From an uncultured Pseudomonas sp. (GTDB lineage Bacteria > Pseudomonadota > Gammaproteobacteria > Pseudomonadales > Pseudomonadaceae): 10,342 nucleotides of DNA. Made by a program: the position numbers and the translations under genes. The stretch is from NCBI GenBank assembly GCA_946886875.1, contig CAMPJN010000106.1, positions 1 to 10,342 of the forward strand, in the 5' to 3' direction. The notes beneath the pieces were generated by a model. That model did no database searches. It was given only the letters and a program-made list of their open reading frames with translations, and was not told where the DNA came from. The number at the start of each line of letters is the position of its first letter. Position 1 is the first letter of the stretch. Of this stretch, positions 6,900-10,342 are shown piece after piece.

Positions 6900-8353
6900 G
6901 ACGCCACCTTCGCGGCCAGATGCGGCAGGGCTTTGAAGGCGTCGAGGGCCCGTGTCCGGCTGCGTGCTAGATCGACCATGGGCCGCGGGTAGTCGGCAAA
7001 GCCGAACAGGCCGCCGCCGTTCAGCGCCAGGCTGTATGGGTTGTGGGTGTCCTTGTTGTTCAGGCCGACCAGCTCGGGCAGCCAGTGGCGGATAAAACGA
7101 CCCTCAGGATCGAACTTCGCCGACTGGCTCAACGGGTTGAAGATGCGGAAGTAGGGCGCCGAATCGGTACCGGTCGATGCACTCCATTGCCAGCCGCCGT
7201 TGTTCGCCGCCAGGTCGCCGTCGATCAGGTGGCGCATAAAGAAGCGCTCGCCCTCGCGCCAGTCGATCAGCAGATTCTTGGTCAGAAACATCGCCACTAT
7301 CATGCGCAGGCGGTTGTGCATCCAACCGGTGGCGAGCAACTGGCGCATCGCCGCGTCGATGATCGGGAAGCCGGTACGGCCTTGTTGCCAGGCGGCCAGC
7401 TCGGCGGGTGCATCACGCCAGGCCAGGGCCTCGGTTTCCGCGCGGAAGGCGCGGCCCATGGAAACCCGTGGGTAGCCGACCAGGATGTGCTTGTAGAACT
7501 CGCGCCAGAGCAACTCGTTGACCCAGGTGACCACACCGCTGTTGCCACTTTCGAATTCGCCCTGATTGATTTGCAGTGCCGCGTGCAGGCACTGGCGCGG
7601 CGACAGCACGCCGGCCGCCAGGTAGGCCGACAGCTGGCTGGTGCCGGGGCGGGCGGGGATATCGCGGTTGCTGTCGTAGTACTCCATCTGCTGCTCTGCG
7701 AACTGCGTCAGGCGGTTGCCGGCTTCCTGCTCCCCGGCTGGCCAGAGCTGGCGCAGCGACTCGCTGGGCGAGGCAAAACCTGCGACCGCAGCGGGGATGG
7801 CATCGCTGTCGATGTCCAGCGGCGTCTGCGCTTGGGGCGTGCGCACCAGACTGGGCAGGGAATGATGCAGGCGCTGGTAGCAGACCTTGCGGAACTGGCT
7901 GTAAACCTGGAAGTAGCCGCCGGCCTGGGTCAGCACGCTGCCCGGCTGAAACAGCAGTTGGTCCAGATGGCTATGCATGTCGATGCCCAGGCAAGCCAGT
8001 GCGGTTAATACGCTCTGGTCGCGGCGGCTCTCGTGCACGCCATACTCCTGGTTGACGTGCACGGCGCCGATTCGTAGTTCCGCGCACAGCTTGGCGATCA
8101 GCCAGGGCGCATCGCTCCAAACGTCGCAATGGCGGATCAGCAAGGGCACATTGAGTTTGCCCAGTTCGCTCGACAGCGCTTGCAGGTTGCGCAGCCAGAA
8201 GTCGACCTTGCACGGCGCGTCGTCATGCGCCTGCCATTGCCCGGGGCTGAGCAGAAACAGCGCCACCGTAGGCCCGGCAGCCATGGCGGCGGCCAGCGCG
8301 CTGTTGTCCTGCACGCGCAGATCAGTGCGCAGCCAAATTAATTGCTGGGTCAT
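6896..8353 (-). CDS. phrB: Deoxyribodipyrimidine photolyase (class I CPD photolyase)
   Basis: This 485-residue enzyme repairs UV-induced cyclobutane pyrimidine dimers with blue or near-UV light and reduced FAD. The N-terminal antenna domain begins IWLRTDLRVQDN. The FAD domain contains GTSQLSAYLAAGVLSPR (237-253), WVNELLWREFYKH (277-289), TGWMHNRLRM (342-351) and DGDLAANNGGWQWSASTGTD (378-397). The electron-transfer tryptophans of E. coli PhrB (W306, W359, W382) correspond to W312, W365 and W388, and the FAD-contacting Asn is N384, so it looks like an active photolyase and not a signalling cryptochrome. The residue matching the E. coli antenna Lys near 292 is not obviously kept, so folate binding is uncertain. 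It overlaps rudS and the NTF2-like gene by 4 bases each, as the second gene of the operon. Confidence 0.96.
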   Translation of the reverse strand: MTQQLIWLRTDLRVQDNSALAAAMAAGPTVALFLLSPGQWQAHDDAPCKVDFWLRNLQALSSELGKLNVPLLIRHCDVWSDAPWLIAKLCAELRIGAVHVNQEYGVHESRRDQSVLTALACLGIDMHSHLDQLLFQPGSVLTQAGGYFQVYSQFRKVCYQRLHHSLPSLVRTPQAQTPLDIDSDAIPAAVAGFASPSESLRQLWPAGEQEAGNRLTQFAEQQMEYYDSNRDIPARPGTSQLSAYLAAGVLSPRQCLHAALQINQGEFESGNSGVVTWVNELLWREFYKHILVGYPRVSMGRAFRAETEALAWRDAPAELAAWQQGRTGFPIIDAAMRQLLATGWMHNRLRMIVAMFLTKNLLIDWREGERFFMRHLIDGDLAANNGGWQWSASTGTDSAPYFRIFNPLSQSAKFDPEGRFIRHWLPELVGLNNKDTHNPYSLALNGGGLFGFADYPRPMVDLARSRTRALDAFKALPHLAAKVAS

Positions 8354-9318
8354 AAGGCATTCCGCAGGCTGAGATTTTCCGGGTGGGGTTGCAGGTAGGC
8401 CTGCTGCGCCAGGTAGGCATCCGGGTTGTGCCGCAGGTGATGCTTGAGGAGGGTCAGTGGCACCACCAGCGGCACCACGCCATGGCGGTACTGGCTGATC
8501 AGTTGCTGCATTTCCTGCTTGTCGACGCTACTCAAGGCTTGTTTGAAGTAGCCGCTGAGGTGCTGCAGCACGTTGCTGTGGGTGCGCCTCGTCGCGCATT
8601 TTTTCAGCGCGGCCATCAGCTCGCTGAAATAGCGCGGGGCCAGTTCCTGCAAATCATGTTGGTGCAGGTTGCCGAGCAGCCGGCCGAGCGCTTTGTATTG
8701 CTGCGGGTCGGTGGCCATCAACAGGTACTTGTAGCGCGAGTGGTAGTCGAGCAATGCCTTGCGCGTGACGCCTTCTTGCATCAGTTGTTGCCACTCGGCG
8801 TAGGCGAACACACGGGTGATGAAGTTTTCGCGCAGCACCGGATCATTGAGGCGACCGTCTTCTTCCACCGGCAGGTCCGGATGCCGGGCGCAGAAGGCCT
8901 GGGCAAAGATGCCGCGGCCCTTGGCTTCGCTCGGGCGCCCACCGTCCTGATACACCTTGACCCGCTCCAGCCCGCAGGACGGTGACTGCTGCATGAAGAT
9001 ATAGCCGCAGATGCCGTTCAGCTCGCTGGCCATGCGTTCGCCGTAGGCGGCCAGCGGCGCGCTGACATCCAGTTCGGAACGCACAGTGCCGACCGCCCGC
9101 GGTGCGTCGGGATTGCCGACCAGGCGAATCGGCTCGCGGGGGATGCCCAAACCAATGGCAACTTCAGGGCAGACCGGGACGAAATCGAAATACTCGTTCA
9201 GGGTGCGGTTGCACAGGCGCGACTCTTTATGCCCGCCGTTGTAGCGCACCTCGGCGCCGAGCAGGCAGGCGCTGATACCGAGTTTGGGCTTTTGCGGGGA
9301 GATCTTCGACGCTGTCAT
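8350..9318 (-). CDS. rudS: RudS-type tRNA 4-thiouridine desulfidase (TudS/DUF523 + DUF1722)
   Basis: This 322-residue two-domain protein has an N-terminal TudS/DUF523 domain (about 10-160) with the three cysteines that hold the catalytic [4Fe-4S] cluster: C18 in SACLLG, C50 in VCPE and C115 in SPSCG. The C-terminal DUF1722 (YbgA) domain (about 190-310) shows DYHSRYKYLLMA and THSNVLQHLSGYFK. This fusion is the architecture described for RudS enzymes, which strip sulfur from s4U in tRNA and lower UVA-induced growth delay; DUF1722 binds the tRNA. In E. coli the DUF1722-only ybgA also precedes phr. The start is ATG 9318, preceded by AGAGG at eight bases. The frame extends to 9366, but that would run into the operator. 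It is the first gene of the operon and overlaps phrB by 4 bases (ATGA). Confidence 0.88.
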   Translation of the reverse strand: MTASKISPQKPKLGISACLLGAEVRYNGGHKESRLCNRTLNEYFDFVPVCPEVAIGLGIPREPIRLVGNPDAPRAVGTVRSELDVSAPLAAYGERMASELNGICGYIFMQQSPSCGLERVKVYQDGGRPSEAKGRGIFAQAFCARHPDLPVEEDGRLNDPVLRENFITRVFAYAEWQQLMQEGVTRKALLDYHSRYKYLLMATDPQQYKALGRLLGNLHQHDLQELAPRYFSELMAALKKCATRRTHSNVLQHLSGYFKQALSSVDKQEMQQLISQYRHGVVPLVVPLTLLKHHLRHNPDAYLAQQAYLQPHPENLSLRNAL

Positions 9319-9340
9319 GGGGGTAACCTCTGATGACTTC

Positions 9341-9366
9341 TTGTACATACCGTTTGGTCTGTACAA
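9341..9366. promoter_or_regulatory. Operator pair 1, TGTACA-N12-TGTACA (downstream of predicted start point)
   Basis: TGTACA occurs at 9342-9347 and 9360-9365, exactly 12 bases apart. Including the flanks, TTGTACA and TGTACAA form a perfect 7-bp inverted repeat. The pair lies in the leader between the predicted transcription start (about 9369) and rudS ATG 9318. Boxes of this kind are the targets reported for LitR/CarH-type MerR light repressors. Bound here, a repressor would form a roadblock. Confidence 0.7.
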
Positions 9367-9375
9367 CTTGTGTTC

Positions 9376-9403
9376 ATCATAAGTGCGTAGCTGTACAAGT
9401 CAA
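9376..9403 (-). promoter_or_regulatory. Sigma-70-type promoter of the eight-gene operon
   Basis: Reading the minus strand, TTGACT (9403-9398) serves as the -35 and TATGAT (9381-9376) as the -10, separated by 16 bases. Both are close to consensus. Transcription would start near 9369, giving a leader of about 50 bases before ATG 9318. The TGTACA box at 9392-9397 fills the upstream end of the spacer, and the partner box lies just upstream of the -35, so a bound repressor would cover the promoter. The call rests on sequence only. Confidence 0.65.
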
Positions 9404-9416
9404 ATGATTTGTACAG
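9391..9416. promoter_or_regulatory. Operator pair 2, CTGTACAA-N10-TTGTACAG, bracketing the -35
   Basis: This is a perfect 8-bp inverted repeat (9391-9398 and 9409-9416), with TGTACA cores at 9392-9397 and 9410-9415 and again 12 bases between cores. The -35 hexamer (9398-9403) sits between the two boxes. This is the strongest and best-placed site, probably the main operator for a LitR/CarH-class MerR regulator. Confidence 0.75.
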
Positions 9417-9421
9417 GTATT

Positions 9422-9446
9422 TGTATATGTAGGTGAAATTTGTATA
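9422..9446. promoter_or_regulatory. Operator pair 3 (weaker), TGTATA-N13-TGTATA
   Basis: TGTATA occurs at 9422-9427 and 9441-9446, both inside a TTTGTATA context. The cores differ from TGTACA at one base and the spacing is 13, one more than in the other pairs. It lies upstream of the promoter and only 6 bases beyond pair 2, so it may be an auxiliary or degenerate site that extends repressor binding. The rest of 9447-9582 shows no gene or clear signal. Confidence 0.5.
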
Positions 9447-9582
9447 GGTATTGCCAGGCCTCGCCGATTCTGTGGTCAGCCTGGATGTGTGCGGTTTGAG
9501 GGTGTGAAGGGGGGATGCTGCTAGAAGGCGCGCGGTAGTAAAGTGGCGGTTGGAATGGATTTATTCAGATGGCTGGAGGACG

Positions 9583-10342
<760 letters not shown>

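Noticed and set aside
7043..8008. 321-codon open frame on the + strand
   Set aside because: Antisense to phrB, which carries every photolyase motif; composition is that of a shadow frame.
9319..9366. N-terminal extension of rudS to a TTG at 9366 (or ATG 9348)
   Set aside because: The extension would cover operator pair 1 and lacks a ribosome site; ATG 9318 has AGAGG at proper spacing and gives a normal TudS N-terminus.
9319..9446. CRISPR-like array formed by the repeated TGTACA boxes
   Set aside because: The repeats are 6-8 bp, palindromic and at uneven spacing around a promoter; this is an operator array.
9454..9484. CCAGGC/GCCTGG inverted repeat as a terminator of the Trp-rich gene
   Set aside because: Only a 6-bp stem with a 19-base loop and no T-tract on the minus strand; it could occur by chance.

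Overview
The window is GC-rich DNA with densely packed, overlapping genes. Protein families and gene order point to Pseudomonas (sensu lato). The species cannot be fixed from the sequence, and the REP-like GTAGGGTGGGTTA repeats are only consistent with that genus.

Layout. (1) Positions 1-1121, + strand: the 3' two-thirds of rtcR, the sigma-54 activator of the RNA-repair (rtcBA) operon. (2) 1122-1367: no gene, filled by a REP/MITE-like inverted-repeat block. (3) 1368-1685, - strand: a small YkgJ-type CxxCxxCC protein. (4) 1686-1863: a second inverted-repeat element behind the large operon. (5) 1864-9318, - strand: eight genes, each overlapping the next by 1 to 14 bases. In transcription order they are a RudS-type tRNA 4-thiouridine desulfidase (TudS+DUF1722), DNA photolyase phrB, an NTF2/SnoaL-like protein, a short-chain dehydrogenase, a COG2907 FAD oxidoreductase, a DUF1365 protein, a CFA-synthase-like methyltransferase and a DUF2878 membrane protein. 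(6) 9319-9582: the control region, with a strong sigma-70-like promoter and three pairs of TGTACA/TGTATA boxes. (7) 9583-10342, - strand: a Trp-rich TIGR02450 protein and the 3' part of a renalase-like FAD oxidoreductase.

How it fits together. The eight-gene operon reads as a light and photo-oxidative stress response. RudS would remove the UVA-absorbing s4U from tRNA. PhrB repairs pyrimidine dimers with blue light. The lipid half (SDR, FAD enzyme, DUF1365, CFA-like methyltransferase, DUF2878) would modify unsaturated membrane acyl chains in place, perhaps towards methylated or furan fatty acids that scavenge singlet oxygen. The central box pair is a perfect 8-bp inverted repeat that brackets the -35 hexamer. 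This is what is expected of a B12-dependent, light-released MerR repressor of the LitR/CarH class. No such regulator gene lies in the window. Light control and the lipid product are inferences; the gene families, overlaps and box geometry are read directly.
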